Source: Candidatus Kryptoniota bacterium (GTDB lineage: Bacteria; Bacteroidota; Ignavibacteria; Kryptoniales; Kryptoniaceae). Taken from it: DNA of 64,000 bases. The DNA lies in contig CALJEK010000031.1 of NCBI GenBank assembly GCA_938074445.1, forward strand, positions 47,204-111,203, in the 5' to 3' direction. Shown in pieces: positions 25,263 to 33,708 of the stretch (position 1 is its first letter; each line of letters opens with the position of its first letter). The translations under genes were made by a program, and so were the position numbers. The notes beneath the pieces were generated by a model. That model was not told the DNA's origin. It did no database searches and worked only from the letters and a program-made list of their open reading frames with translations.

Positions 25263-26134
25263 AATTCATCAGAAAAGATTTGGTTCTTAGCAAAGTCAGC
25301 TCGAATTTTTGCTCTGTACAGTTCAAAGAAACCATCATTCAAAAAGTTTTCATCGAGCCTCAAAATTTCAAGCACATTCTGAAAATTTTCATCGAAAGAT
25401 TCATCATGACCCCCATAATCAATGTTAAAAACTCCTAACTTGGCACAAATATATTCGGCAAGATAAACAAGTGAGGGTAGAATTGAACTCTTTGGCGCTA
25501 AATGTGGTTGATGATGAAACGAGATTGCCTCAACAAGCTGATCCGGAAAATTCCACTTTTCAGCAAGCCACGAACCGATTTCGTAGTGCGTTGAATTATC
25601 AAGAAACCTTTGCTCTATTTGCTCAAAAGGAAATTCACGCCTTCTCCCAATTTGAACGATCTCTTGAAATTCTTTTTTAAAATACTGTGCTATGACCAGA
25701 ATCCCGATATCATGCAAAAGTCCAGCGGTAAAAGCTTCTCCTGAAACTCTATATCCGAGGTCCTTAGCCAGATGCTTTGTCGTTATACCCACGAGAAGGG
25801 AATGTCTCCAAAACCTTTCGAGCTCAAAACCTTTATCAAGTTTATTTGCGAGTGAACTGGCAAGTGAAACACTTAAGACAATCTCCTTTAGTGTCTCAAA
25901 CCCAAGAACAACAATAGCGAAATTAATTGTTGATATTTGCTTCGGGAAACCATAAAATGGGGAATTTGCAACCTTTAAAACCTTTGCTGCAAGAGCTTGA
26001 TCCTGTGAAATCACCTCACCAAGTTTAGCTGCGCTTGTCTTCGGATTATCAACAAGCCGAACAACCTCAATGGCAACCGCTGGAAATGGAACAAGTTGAA
26101 GTATGTTTTGGATTTTTTTCTTTATACCGGACAT
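25259..26134 (-). CDS. HDOD-domain signalling protein
   Basis: A 291-residue protein made of one HDOD domain: LVPFPAVAIEVVRLVDNP, ISQDQALAAKVLKVANSPFYG, INFAIVVLGFETLKEIV, then GLLHDIGILVIAQYF. HDOD proteins are non-catalytic relatives of HD phosphohydrolases that act in signalling. Here it lies between fliA and the kinase gene, overlapping the latter by 4 bp, so a regulatory role in motility or chemotaxis is likely. Confidence 0.88.
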   Translation of the reverse strand: MSGIKKKIQNILQLVPFPAVAIEVVRLVDNPKTSAAKLGEVISQDQALAAKVLKVANSPFYGFPKQISTINFAIVVLGFETLKEIVLSVSLASSLANKLDKGFELERFWRHSLLVGITTKHLAKDLGYRVSGEAFTAGLLHDIGILVIAQYFKKEFQEIVQIGRRREFPFEQIEQRFLDNSTHYEIGSWLAEKWNFPDQLVEAISFHHQPHLAPKSSILPSLVYLAEYICAKLGVFNIDYGGHDESFDENFQNVLEILRLDENFLNDGFFELYRAKIRADFAKNQIFSDEL

Positions 26135-26136
26135 AT

Positions 26137-26907
26137 CTAAAACGCGAATTTGCTTTTCAATGACGCACGAATTTTCCTCAAAGCGCTTGAGTGCAATTGT
26201 GATATTCTAGACTCGCTTAACTTTAAAACATCTGCAATCTCCTTGAATGTAAGTTCTTCATAATAGTAAAGCACAAGGACCAAGCGCTCCTTTTCAGAAA
26301 GCTGTTTCAACTCTTCGTATATTGCTTGCTTAATCTCGTTCTCCATTAAGTTTTCTTCTGGGTTTTTGTCTTCGCTCTTAACAAATTCCCCAAGTTCGGT
26401 GTTCTCCCCAACTGCTAAGTTAAAAGATATGCTTTTCGACGCATGCTCAAGCATCGTGATTTGATTATACTCTTCCATCGTTAAACCTGCTTCGTCCGCA
26501 ATAAATGAATTCCCCGCCCTATCTCCCATTTTGTTCTCAACCCTTGCTCTAGCTTTGTCTATTTGATCAATTTTATTTCTCACAGACCTCGGAAGATTAT
26601 CTATTTTTCTTATCTCGTCAATTATACTCCCCCTAATTCTTGTATAAGCGTACGTTTCAAATTTAACCCCAACTGCAGGGTCAAATTTATCGATTGCATC
26701 GCTCAAACCAATCATCCCAATGTTAATAAGGTCCTCCTCCCCGAGCAATGCACCAGCATAGCTTAAACCCATCTTTTTAACAATCCCCCTCACAAAATTG
26801 ATATAAAATGTCATCAACCTTTTCTTTACCTCAGGATCGCGATTTTTTTTGTAAATTTTAAAAAGGTTTTCCGGGGTTTCGTTTTGTTCCTTGGAACCTA
26901 TAAACAT
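26137..26907 (-). CDS. fliA: Flagellar sigma factor FliA (sigma-28)
   Basis: A 256-residue sigma-70-family factor of the FliA/WhiG group. Region 2 reads GEEDLINIGMIGLSDAIDKFDP...VKFETYAYTRIRGSIIDEIRK and region 4 reads YYYEELTFKEIADVLKLSESRISQLHSSALRKIR. FliA would read TAAA-N15-NCCGATAA promoters; two such sites are present at 62387-62450, and the anti-sigma factor FlgM is encoded at 58669-58920. Confidence 0.95.
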   Translation of the reverse strand: MFIGSKEQNETPENLFKIYKKNRDPEVKKRLMTFYINFVRGIVKKMGLSYAGALLGEEDLINIGMIGLSDAIDKFDPAVGVKFETYAYTRIRGSIIDEIRKIDNLPRSVRNKIDQIDKARARVENKMGDRAGNSFIADEAGLTMEEYNQITMLEHASKSISFNLAVGENTELGEFVKSEDKNPEENLMENEIKQAIYEELKQLSEKERLVLVLYYYEELTFKEIADVLKLSESRISQLHSSALRKIRASLKSKFAF

Positions 26908-26934
26908 CTCTTAATCTCTCTAAATTTTTAAACT

Positions 26935-27156
26935 TCAACTTTTTAAACCATTTGGGTTTGAAATTTCATCTTTACCAATCTTATCCCTTCTCAAAAAGAC
27001 AAATAAATACGCCATCAAAAACATTATCAACGTCGACACGACGAACAAAACAAAAGATTTAGCAACAGCAACGATTATATCCATCCCTTGCAACCATAGA
27101 GTCACAATTGAAACGAAAAATAAAAGCAAACCTATTTGAAGTATTACGGCTCGCAT
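26935..27156 (-). CDS. Small two-helix membrane protein in flagellar run
   Basis: A 73-residue protein with two hydrophobic helices (about 5-24 and 30-54) and a basic C-terminal tail (RRDKIGKDE). It lies between flhG and fliA and overlaps the flhG stop by 13 bp. I do not recognise the family. Small membrane proteins at this position occur in other flagellar clusters, so it is likely real, but its role is unknown. Confidence 0.6.
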   Translation of the reverse strand: MRAVILQIGLLLFFVSIVTLWLQGMDIIVAVAKSFVLFVVSTLIMFLMAYLFVFLRRDKIGKDEISNPNGLKS

Positions 27157-28004
27157 AATTTCATCAACCTCCCGAAAAATGAAGTTTGTTCTTTAACTTC
27201 GTAAATAGATAAAAGACCTATCGCAATTTTATTTAAAGCAATCGAAGCTTTTGACCTTGGGAAAAGTTCAACAAACGGTTTTTGCATCATCACTGACCTC
27301 GGGACAACGTCATCCGAAGGAATTGAACCAATATAGTTTATTTTCACACCGAGAAATTTATTGGCAACAAGAGATAATCTATTTGCAATATCGGATGGGT
27401 CAATGGAATCATTGACATTGTTAACAATTAACTTTACATTTGATTTTCCAGTTTGGTAATAAACGAGTTTTATAACCGCATATGCGTCCATAATTGAAGT
27501 TGGCTCTGGCGTAACGACAAGTATATAATCATCCGAGCAACCAAGAAGTCTTATAACTTCTTCCGATACCCCAGCGGGAGCGTCAATTAGAATAAAATCA
27601 AACTTCTCCTCAAGATTTAAAATTTCATCAATAATCTGGATTAACCTTTCAGCTGAGATTTTAGGAAAATTTATAACCCCAGAATTAGCAGGTATAAGTT
27701 TAAGATTCTCCCTTATTTCAATTAAAACATCCTCAATTCCAACCTCGCCACGGATGAAATCAAGAAATCTAAACTTTGGTGCGATGCCAAGCAAAATATC
27801 TATGTTTGCAAGGTTAAGGTCCGCATCACAGATTAAAACTTTCTTATTGTTTTTGCTCAGAATTAATCCAAGGTTCAATGCTATATTTGTCTTTCCACAG
27901 CCACCTTTTCCACTTCCAATTGCGATCACACGTGCTACTCGCCTCCGCTGATTCATTCTTTCGTAAACAATACTTCTTAACCTTTCTGCTTGGTCGACAA
28001 TCAT
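27144..28004 (-). CDS. flhG: Flagellar number regulator FlhG (MinD-like ATPase)
   Basis: A 286-residue ParA/MinD-type ATPase. The deviant Walker A GSGKGGCGKTNIALNLG lies near residues 31-47 and is followed by VLICDADLNLANIDILLG, DFILIDAPAGVSEEVI and PEPTSIMDAYAVIK. FlhG (FleN/YlxH) pairs with FlhF to set flagellar number and place. Its gene overlaps flhF by 4 bp. Confidence 0.92.
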   Translation of the reverse strand: MIVDQAERLRSIVYERMNQRRRVARVIAIGSGKGGCGKTNIALNLGLILSKNNKKVLICDADLNLANIDILLGIAPKFRFLDFIRGEVGIEDVLIEIRENLKLIPANSGVINFPKISAERLIQIIDEILNLEEKFDFILIDAPAGVSEEVIRLLGCSDDYILVVTPEPTSIMDAYAVIKLVYYQTGKSNVKLIVNNVNDSIDPSDIANRLSLVANKFLGVKINYIGSIPSDDVVPRSVMMQKPFVELFPRSKASIALNKIAIGLLSIYEVKEQTSFFGRLMKLCEP

Positions 28005-29194
28005 AGCAAAACTTCCTTATAAATTAAATTTGCGATAACCCTTGGTTCAGCAACTGCTATATCATCAGGAACATTTTGACCAGTTGTAATATATGAGAGT
28101 GGAAGTTTTGTCCTGTAAGCTATGTTAAGAATATAACCTAAGCAAACGGCTTCGTCTACTTTTGAAAATAGCAATCTATTTGGAACTAAAACTTTAAATT
28201 TGTTGTAGACATCTATCATGTTCTTATAGCTTGATGTCGCGCTTAGAACAAGGTGAACCTCATCCGGGTCGGCACTTTTTATAAACTTAGCGAGTTCAAA
28301 GATATGCTCATTTTGTCTTTGATTTCTTCCAACTGTATCAATCAAAATTATATCTTTATCCTGATGCTTTCTCACAAGGCGTGCCATATCTTCTGGGGTA
28401 TAAGCAACATCCATAGGGATGTTTGCAATATTTGCAAATGTTTGAAGCTGTTCAATTGCTGCTATTCTATATGTATCCGCTGAAATTAACGCTACTTTTG
28501 CACTTTCAAATAATCTGTAAATTGCCGCTAATTTCGCAACCGTCGTCGTTTTCCCAACCCCCGTTGGTCCAACAAACGCAAGCACAAATGTCTTTCTTCG
28601 CACCGGCTTGACCGGCTTCGAAAATCTCATCAATCCAGAAATTATTTTTATTATCTCCTCTTCGACTATCTTCTCGTTTTTCAACGCATCCCCGCTCAAG
28701 TTTGTAAGCACCGTGCGGATAATTTTATTTGCAAGATCTTCCTCAACTTCCTTCTCAATTAGATTAACAAATGCTTTCTTCAGAACAGAAGGGTATTGAA
28801 TTGAACTTTTATACTTTAAATGTTCGGTTATTTTATTTAATGCTTGCTTTACCTCTTCTATTTCACTTTTTATCTCACTATAATCATATCTCTCAAATGC
28901 TCCTACATTTGCTCCCTCATTTAGATTTTTTCGTTTCGTTTCAATATCCCTTGTCATCCTTTTTAAAAGGTCAACTGTATCCATAGAAATACCTTCATCC
29001 CCATTCCCCTGTTTAAAAATTTTCTCATCCTCAACTGCACCAACAATCTCTATCATTTCTGGCTTTAGAAAACCTAAAATACCAGGCTGTTTAACCCTTC
29101 GCGTGCCAAGAATTATTGCATCCTCCCCAAGTTCACTTTTCATAATTTCAGTTGCTTCCTTTAATGTTGGCGCAACAAATTTTTTAATCTTCAT
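28001..29194 (-). CDS. flhF: Flagellar SRP-type GTPase FlhF
   Basis: A 397-residue SRP-family GTPase. Residues 1-50 form the basic N-terminal segment (FVAPTLKEATEIMKSELGEDAIIL). The NG domain begins near residue 150, with the P-loop AFVGPTGVGKTTTVAKLA at about 205-222, VALISADTYRIAAIEQL, DIILIDTVGRNQR and LVLSATSSY. FlhF marks the site of flagellar assembly. It is the first gene of the large minus-strand flagellar run. Confidence 0.94.
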   Translation of the reverse strand: MKIKKFVAPTLKEATEIMKSELGEDAIILGTRRVKQPGILGFLKPEMIEIVGAVEDEKIFKQGNGDEGISMDTVDLLKRMTRDIETKRKNLNEGANVGAFERYDYSEIKSEIEEVKQALNKITEHLKYKSSIQYPSVLKKAFVNLIEKEVEEDLANKIIRTVLTNLSGDALKNEKIVEEEIIKIISGLMRFSKPVKPVRRKTFVLAFVGPTGVGKTTTVAKLAAIYRLFESAKVALISADTYRIAAIEQLQTFANIANIPMDVAYTPEDMARLVRKHQDKDIILIDTVGRNQRQNEHIFELAKFIKSADPDEVHLVLSATSSYKNMIDVYNKFKVLVPNRLLFSKVDEAVCLGYILNIAYRTKLPLSYITTGQNVPDDIAVAEPRVIANLIYKEVLL

Positions 29195-29239
29195 TTAAAA
29201 TCCCATTCCATATTTTATTTAACTTTCAACTTATACTAT

Positions 29240-29255
29240 TTCAAAGCCTGTGCCA
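29240..29255 (-). promoter_or_regulatory. Possible sigma-54 promoter for the flhF-csrA run
   Basis: On the minus strand TGGCAC-N5-TTGAA: a perfect -24 box, with one change in the -12 box (GA in place of the highly conserved GC). The transcript would start about 37 bases before the flhF ATG. Early flagellar genes are sigma-54 dependent in several phyla, and a sigma-54 activator is encoded at 5908-8610. Confidence 0.35.
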
Positions 29256-29454
29256 CAAACTCATTTTTACGATTTCTTAAACTTTTTCACTTTCTAAAGC
29301 ATCCAACCTTAAAAAAATGGCTAATATTGAACAGATGGCGCGGATTATTGCACAAATACTGGAAATTGTAATCCCAATCACAAAACCGACAACGGCGGAT
29401 TAGTAAATTAATTGTTAGATTTACACAGCGCCTTGACCAGATTCATCATTACAC

Positions 29455-29483
29455 TTGACTTTTATTTTTTAAATTTTTATATT
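29455..29483 (+). promoter_or_regulatory. Sigma-70-like promoter of the Wzc-like gene
   Basis: TTGACT, 17 bp, TATATT, placed 50 bp upstream of the start codon. It resembles the other housekeeping promoters read in this window. Confidence 0.6.
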
Positions 29484-29532
29484 TGAATTAGTGTAAAGTT
29501 GTTGGGTAAAAATAAAACTTGTTCTTAAAATC

Positions 29533-31863
29533 ATGGATAAAATAAACACCAACGGGCAAACTTTTTTTCAGCCCGAAGAAGAGACCATTAATTTATATGA
29601 AGTTATACAAGTTCTTTACAGAGGGAAATGGCTCATAATTCTTGTATTTATTTTAGTTGTGCTTGCAGCAGCAACCTTTACATTTATACAGGACCCAATT
29701 TATGAGTCAACAGCTGTAGTTTTAATAGAAAAGGGAAAGAAGGGGTTAGGTTTGACAGAGGCATTTGATATAACTGGGCTATCGGAACAAAGAAATATTA
29801 GAAATGAGATAGAAATTCTCAAAAGTCGTTCCCTCGCTGAGGCAGTAGCTAAAAAGTTAATAGAAAGAGTTTATGTTGATCCCAATAAGGGAGATACGAT
29901 CCTTGTGATTCTCCCCTCAAAAAAAGAATTGAAAGAAGGGATAAAGCCATTTGCAAAAATTGAAACGATAATTGAAAGATTTAAAGAAGATGTTAAAATT
30001 GAATCCCCACGCGACGCAGATATAATTAAAATTACGGTGCGAAGCAAAAATCCAAAGGAAGCAGCTTTAATTGCTAACACCTTTGCGGATGCCTATTATG
30101 AGAGAAACCTTATGATGAGCAGAAATGAATCAAGAAGCGTAAGAATGTTTCTTGAGGAACAACTCGCCGAAAAGAGAAAACTTTTAAACCAAGCGGAAGC
30201 CAAACTTGAAGATTATATGAAATCCGCCGGCGTAGTAGCGCTTGATGAGGAATCTAAAAAACTTATTGAGCAACTTTCAAATCTTGAATCAAAACGTGGT
30301 GAAGCTATCGTAGAAATATCATCATCTCAGAGAAAATTGAACTCATACCTTGAACAAATAAAACAAATTGAACCTGAGTTTGTAAAGATTGCAACAGAAG
30401 CACTTGACCCATATATAAAATATCTTCAGGAAGAAATAGCAAAGTTGGAGGTAACAAGAGATCAAATAATCGCACAAAACCCAAAGGTTGGGAGTCAGGA
30501 AGTTTTAAATAAAAGTTTGCGAGAGATCGATGAACAACTTGCTTCATTGAGGAAAAAACTACAAGATAAAATATCTGAATTTTTAAAAATTGGGTTCGCA
30601 AGCTCAGGAAGCCCCGGAACTCAATCATACGACCCAACTGGATTTGTTAAGGAATTAAAGCAAAAGATCCTGCTTACCGAAATTGAACTGACAGCTTATG
30701 AAGCAAAGAAAAGGGAGATTGAAAAATTAATTGAACAACTTAACAAAAAATTTGAAACAATACCGTCAAAATTAATTGACTATGCCCGCCTCGAGCGTGA
30801 TAGATTAAGCAATGAAAAACTTTATCTCTTGATTGAGGAAAAATATCAAGAGGCGATGATCGCGGAGCGATCACAATTTGGATATGTCCAAATAATTGAC
30901 TACGCAACCCCAGGAATAAAACCGGTGAGCCCGAAGGTTCATCTAAACTTGATATTGAGCGTTGTCCTTGGGCTTGGATTGGGTATAATGATTGTATTTG
31001 TAAGAGAATTCTTTGATAGAACAGTAAAGACACCCGAACAACTTGAAAAACGTGGTTTCACAGTTTTGTCAGCTATACCAGTTATTGAGGTTGAAGCAAA
31101 ACTTGATGGCAAGCAATTAAAGAAAGACGAAGGCAGAAACATAGCAGCTCATTTGATAACCCATCTTAATCCAAAGTCACCCGTTGCGGAAGCTTACAGG
31201 GTTTTGAGGACTGGAATCCAATTTGCAAAGCTTGATAGAAAAATTAAATCAATCGTTGTCGCAAGTAGTGCGCCAAAAGAAGGGAAATCAACAACAGCGT
31301 CAAATCTTGCGATCACAATGGCTAAAGCAGATCTGAAAACCGTTCTTCTTGACACAGATTTAAGACGCCCGGTCTTACACAGGGTTTTCGGAGTTAAAAG
31401 AGAACCCGGGCTTACGGACTATCTGTTTGATAGAGCTGAACTCGATGAAATTTTTAGAAAAACAGACGTTGAAAATCTCTACCTTGTTCCGTGCGGTGTT
31501 GTCCCGCCGAATCCATCCGAACTGCTTGGTTCAGAAAAGATGAAAAAATTTATTGAATATCTTAAATCAAACTATGATTTGGTCATCTTTGATACACCGC
31601 CACTTGTTGCGGTAGCGGATGCATTGATCCTTGCAAACCAAGTTGATGGGGTCCTGCTTGTTGCCTCAGCTGGAAAAACAGAAATAGATGTGATTGATAA
31701 AGCAAGGGAGATGATCCAGAGGGTGGAAGGAAATGTGATTGGTGTTCTATTAAATAACTTTGATGCAAGCGCAACATACGGGACTTATTACAGATATTAT
31801 CGTTATTACAGATATTACGACTATTACGGGGCAGATAGAGACAAGGGAGAGGGGAAAGCTTAA
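29533..31863 (+). CDS. Polysaccharide co-polymerase/bacterial tyrosine kinase (Wzc/CpsCD fusion)
   Basis: A 776-residue inner-membrane protein controlling surface-polysaccharide chain length and export. The Wzz domain starts near residue 15 with the first membrane helix at about 33-52; a long coiled periplasmic region follows, with the second helix near 473-495. The cytoplasmic BY-kinase domain (about 545-745) has Walker A APKEGKSTTAS, Walker A' VLLDTDLRRPVLH and Walker B LVIFDTPPL. The C-terminus is a tyrosine cluster with eleven Tyr in about 18 residues (YYRYYRYYRYYDYY), the expected autophosphorylation tail. It is followed by a NusG-like antiterminator gene, typical of capsule or exopolysaccharide loci, but the glycosyltransferases are not in the window. 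Confidence 0.93.
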   Translation: MDKINTNGQTFFQPEEETINLYEVIQVLYRGKWLIILVFILVVLAAATFTFIQDPIYESTAVVLIEKGKKGLGLTEAFDITGLSEQRNIRNEIEILKSRSLAEAVAKKLIERVYVDPNKGDTILVILPSKKELKEGIKPFAKIETIIERFKEDVKIESPRDADIIKITVRSKNPKEAALIANTFADAYYERNLMMSRNESRSVRMFLEEQLAEKRKLLNQAEAKLEDYMKSAGVVALDEESKKLIEQLSNLESKRGEAIVEISSSQRKLNSYLEQIKQIEPEFVKIATEALDPYIKYLQEEIAKLEVTRDQIIAQNPKVGSQEVLNKSLREIDEQLASLRKKLQDKISEFLKIGFASSGSPGTQSYDPTGFVKELKQKILLTEIELTAYEAKKREIEKLIEQLNKKFETIPSKLIDYARLERDRLSNEKLYLLIEEKYQEAMIAERSQFGYVQIIDYATPGIKPVSPKVHLNLILSVVLGLGLGIMIVFVREFFDRTVKTPEQLEKRGFTVLSAIPVIEVEAKLDGKQLKKDEGRNIAAHLITHLNPKSPVAEAYRVLRTGIQFAKLDRKIKSIVVASSAPKEGKSTTASNLAITMAKADLKTVLLDTDLRRPVLHRVFGVKREPGLTDYLFDRAELDEIFRKTDVENLYLVPCGVVPPNPSELLGSEKMKKFIEYLKSNYDLVIFDTPPLVAVADALILANQVDGVLLVASAGKTEIDVIDKAREMIQRVEGNVIGVLLNNFDASATYGTYYRYYRYYRYYDYYGADRDKGEGKA

Positions 31864-31989
31864 GGAAACGAGCTTAGCAGACATTTAATCATTAAAAATG
31901 ATTACTTTAAAACGGCGGGTAATTTTTACAGTAATAGAGCTGGAAATTTTTACTTTAAAAATAAAGATTTTGGAGGTGCTGCTGAAATT
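31864..31989 (+). promoter_or_regulatory. Leader of the NusG-like gene with direct repeats and unusual ribosome-binding site
   Basis: The 126-bp gap holds an AT-rich hairpin (AATCATT/AATGATT near 31887-31903), a direct repeat TTACTTTAAAA at 31902-31912 and 31950-31960, and a strong GGAGG at 31972-31976 lying 13 bases before the ATG, longer than the usual 5-9. The sequence GGAGGTGCTGC here is complementary to the loop of the candidate RNA at 52532-52680. Confidence 0.5.
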
Positions 31990-32517
31990 ATGGATTTAAA
32001 TTGGTACGTTCTTCAAACCAAAACTAAACAGGAGGACCTTGTAGAATCATATTTAAATCTTGCCAACATAGAAGTTTTTAACCCTAAAGTTCAGGAAATC
32101 CGAATCATCAGGGGAAAAAGGAAAAAAGTCACCGTTCCGCTTTTCCCTTGCTATCTTTTTGCGAAATTAAATTCAAACTTATTCCATCTTGTGATTTATA
32201 CTCGAGGTGTGAGGAAAATTTTGGGGGTCAACGGTAGACCGAAACCGATCAAAGAATCAATAGTAGAAGCCATAAAAGAGAGAATAAACGGAAATAACCA
32301 CATTTATATTCCGGAAAATTGTGATTTAGAAGAGTATGAGTTTAGTCAAGGTGATTACATAGTTGTAGTCGATGGCCCATTGAAAGGTTTTGTCGGCATA
32401 GTTGAAAAAGTTAATACTACAAAAGCAATAGTTATGCTAATTTCTATGGATTACCAAGTTAAAGCTGAAATTCATAAATTCTTGCTTCGCAAAATTGATC
32501 CAGAGTTTTTGGAATGA
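31990..32517 (+). CDS. NusG-like transcription antiterminator (UpxY/RfaH type)
   Basis: A 175-residue specialised NusG paralogue. The NGN domain opens with LNWYVLQTKTKQEDLVESYL and includes VPLFPCYLFAKL. A C-terminal KOW domain includes FSQGDYIVVVDGPLKGFVGIVEKV. Such proteins prevent premature termination in long surface-polysaccharide operons (UpxY in Bacteroides, RfaH in enterobacteria). Its position directly after the Wzc-like gene fits. No other in-frame start explains the long gap from the ribosome-binding site. It ends 2 bp from the convergent DUF819 gene. Confidence 0.85.
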   Translation: MDLNWYVLQTKTKQEDLVESYLNLANIEVFNPKVQEIRIIRGKRKKVTVPLFPCYLFAKLNSNLFHLVIYTRGVRKILGVNGRPKPIKESIVEAIKERINGNNHIYIPENCDLEEYEFSQGDYIVVVDGPLKGFVGIVEKVNTTKAIVMLISMDYQVKAEIHKFLLRKIDPEFLE

Positions 32518-32519
32518 TT

Positions 32520-33692
32520 TCACAGTTTTGAGACCAAATAACAAAGTTGCGAACAAAGAAGCCCACCATAAATTCCAAATATATTTCCAGCAACAGCCAT
32601 AAGAAGACCAACGGGGGCAAGTGCACTTTGATAAACCGAAGCAACAATCGGGGCTGTGACGAGACCACCAATGTTGGCTTGACTGCTTGTCGCTATTAGA
32701 AACATTGGAGCTTTTATCAATCTGCCAACAACAAATAAACAAATCGCGTGTACTGATATCCAAACAATGCCAATAAGCATGAAAACAGGTGTATCGAATA
32801 TTCCTTGAATATTTGCTCTTGCGCCAACCGAAGCAAGTAAAAGATAAAGCATAAAGTTTCCAATATGCGTTGAGCCAGAGTGCTCAAGCTCCGATAATTT
32901 AGTAAAAGATAAAATAACCCCAACCAAAGTTGCAATTATAATTCCCCATGTATAGTGATTTATTGTCACGCCTATCTCAGGTAAAAGCCTCCCAACCTTT
33001 AAAGATAAAATTCCAAACACAAAAGCGATAAAAAGCATTCCAGCGAAATCAACAAACTCTAAAAATCTTTTTTTAGACTCTTTTAATTCCTGTATCTTTT
33101 TATTTAATTCCAGCAAAATTGTTTTATCAACGCGATTAAATTCATCAACCTTATCCTGATATCCCGATAGAAATATAACCACCCCCATCCATCCGTAACC
33201 AACGACAGTATCAACAACTATTAACGGTGCGAGAAGCGATTCAGGCGTTCCAATACTTTGAGCTATTGCAAGCATCGTTGCGCTTCCACCGATCCAACTC
33301 CCCGATAATGCACCAATACCTTTCCATGCATCCACCGGCAACCAATGCTTAAAAATCAACATAACTATTGGACCCCCAATAATAATACCGAAAGACCCTG
33401 TAAAAAGCATAATTATAGCTTTAAAACCAAGCTTTACCATAGCAGGTATATTTGCAGAAAGTAAAAGCAAGACAAGCGCTGAAGGTAGCAAATAAGTTCT
33501 CGCCCAAACATAAAACTCTGATTCCCTTGGTATTATACCAAGCCAAGATGAAAGCATCGGAAGGAAATAAACCCAAATAACGGGCGGGAGATACTTAAAA
33601 AACTTTGATAAAATTTTTAAACGGCTTGCTCTATAAATTGCAAAAATCAAAAAAACGAAATATCCAAAAATTTCAGTTGGGCTCGTTATCAA
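32520..33692 (-). CDS. DUF819 family membrane protein
   Basis: A 390-residue polytopic membrane protein with about ten helices. It has DUF819/YjcL features: LSGSWIGGSATMLAIAQS with the Gly/Ser-rich turn, LIVVDTVVGYGWMGVVIFLSGYQDK, and SSQANIGGLVTAPIVASVY near the C-terminus. The pseudo-two-fold layout with paired Gly-rich re-entrant motifs is like secondary transporters. The substrate is unknown. It follows the NlpC/P60 gene by 16 bp on the same strand. Confidence 0.8.
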   Translation of the reverse strand: MITSPTEIFGYFVFLIFAIYRASRLKILSKFFKYLPPVIWVYFLPMLSSWLGIIPRESEFYVWARTYLLPSALVLLLLSANIPAMVKLGFKAIIMLFTGSFGIIIGGPIVMLIFKHWLPVDAWKGIGALSGSWIGGSATMLAIAQSIGTPESLLAPLIVVDTVVGYGWMGVVIFLSGYQDKVDEFNRVDKTILLELNKKIQELKESKKRFLEFVDFAGMLFIAFVFGILSLKVGRLLPEIGVTINHYTWGIIIATLVGVILSFTKLSELEHSGSTHIGNFMLYLLLASVGARANIQGIFDTPVFMLIGIVWISVHAICLFVVGRLIKAPMFLIATSSQANIGGLVTAPIVASVYQSALAPVGLLMAVAGNIFGIYGGLLCSQLCYLVSKL

Positions 33693-33708
33693 CCTATGCT
33701 TTAAAAAT

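Larger units (their letters stand above)
29195..29532. other. Intergenic region between flhF and the Wzc-like gene
   Basis: This 338-bp divergent region holds a sigma-54-like site facing flhF and a good sigma-70 promoter facing the Wzc-like gene. A 28-codon open frame (29317-29403, plus) has no ribosome-binding site and is probably chance or a remnant. No RNA gene was seen. Confidence 0.6.

Noticed and set aside
29317..29403. 28-codon open frame upstream of the Wzc-like gene
   Set aside because: No ribosome-binding site or recognisable motif; overlaps a region with promoters for both flanking genes.
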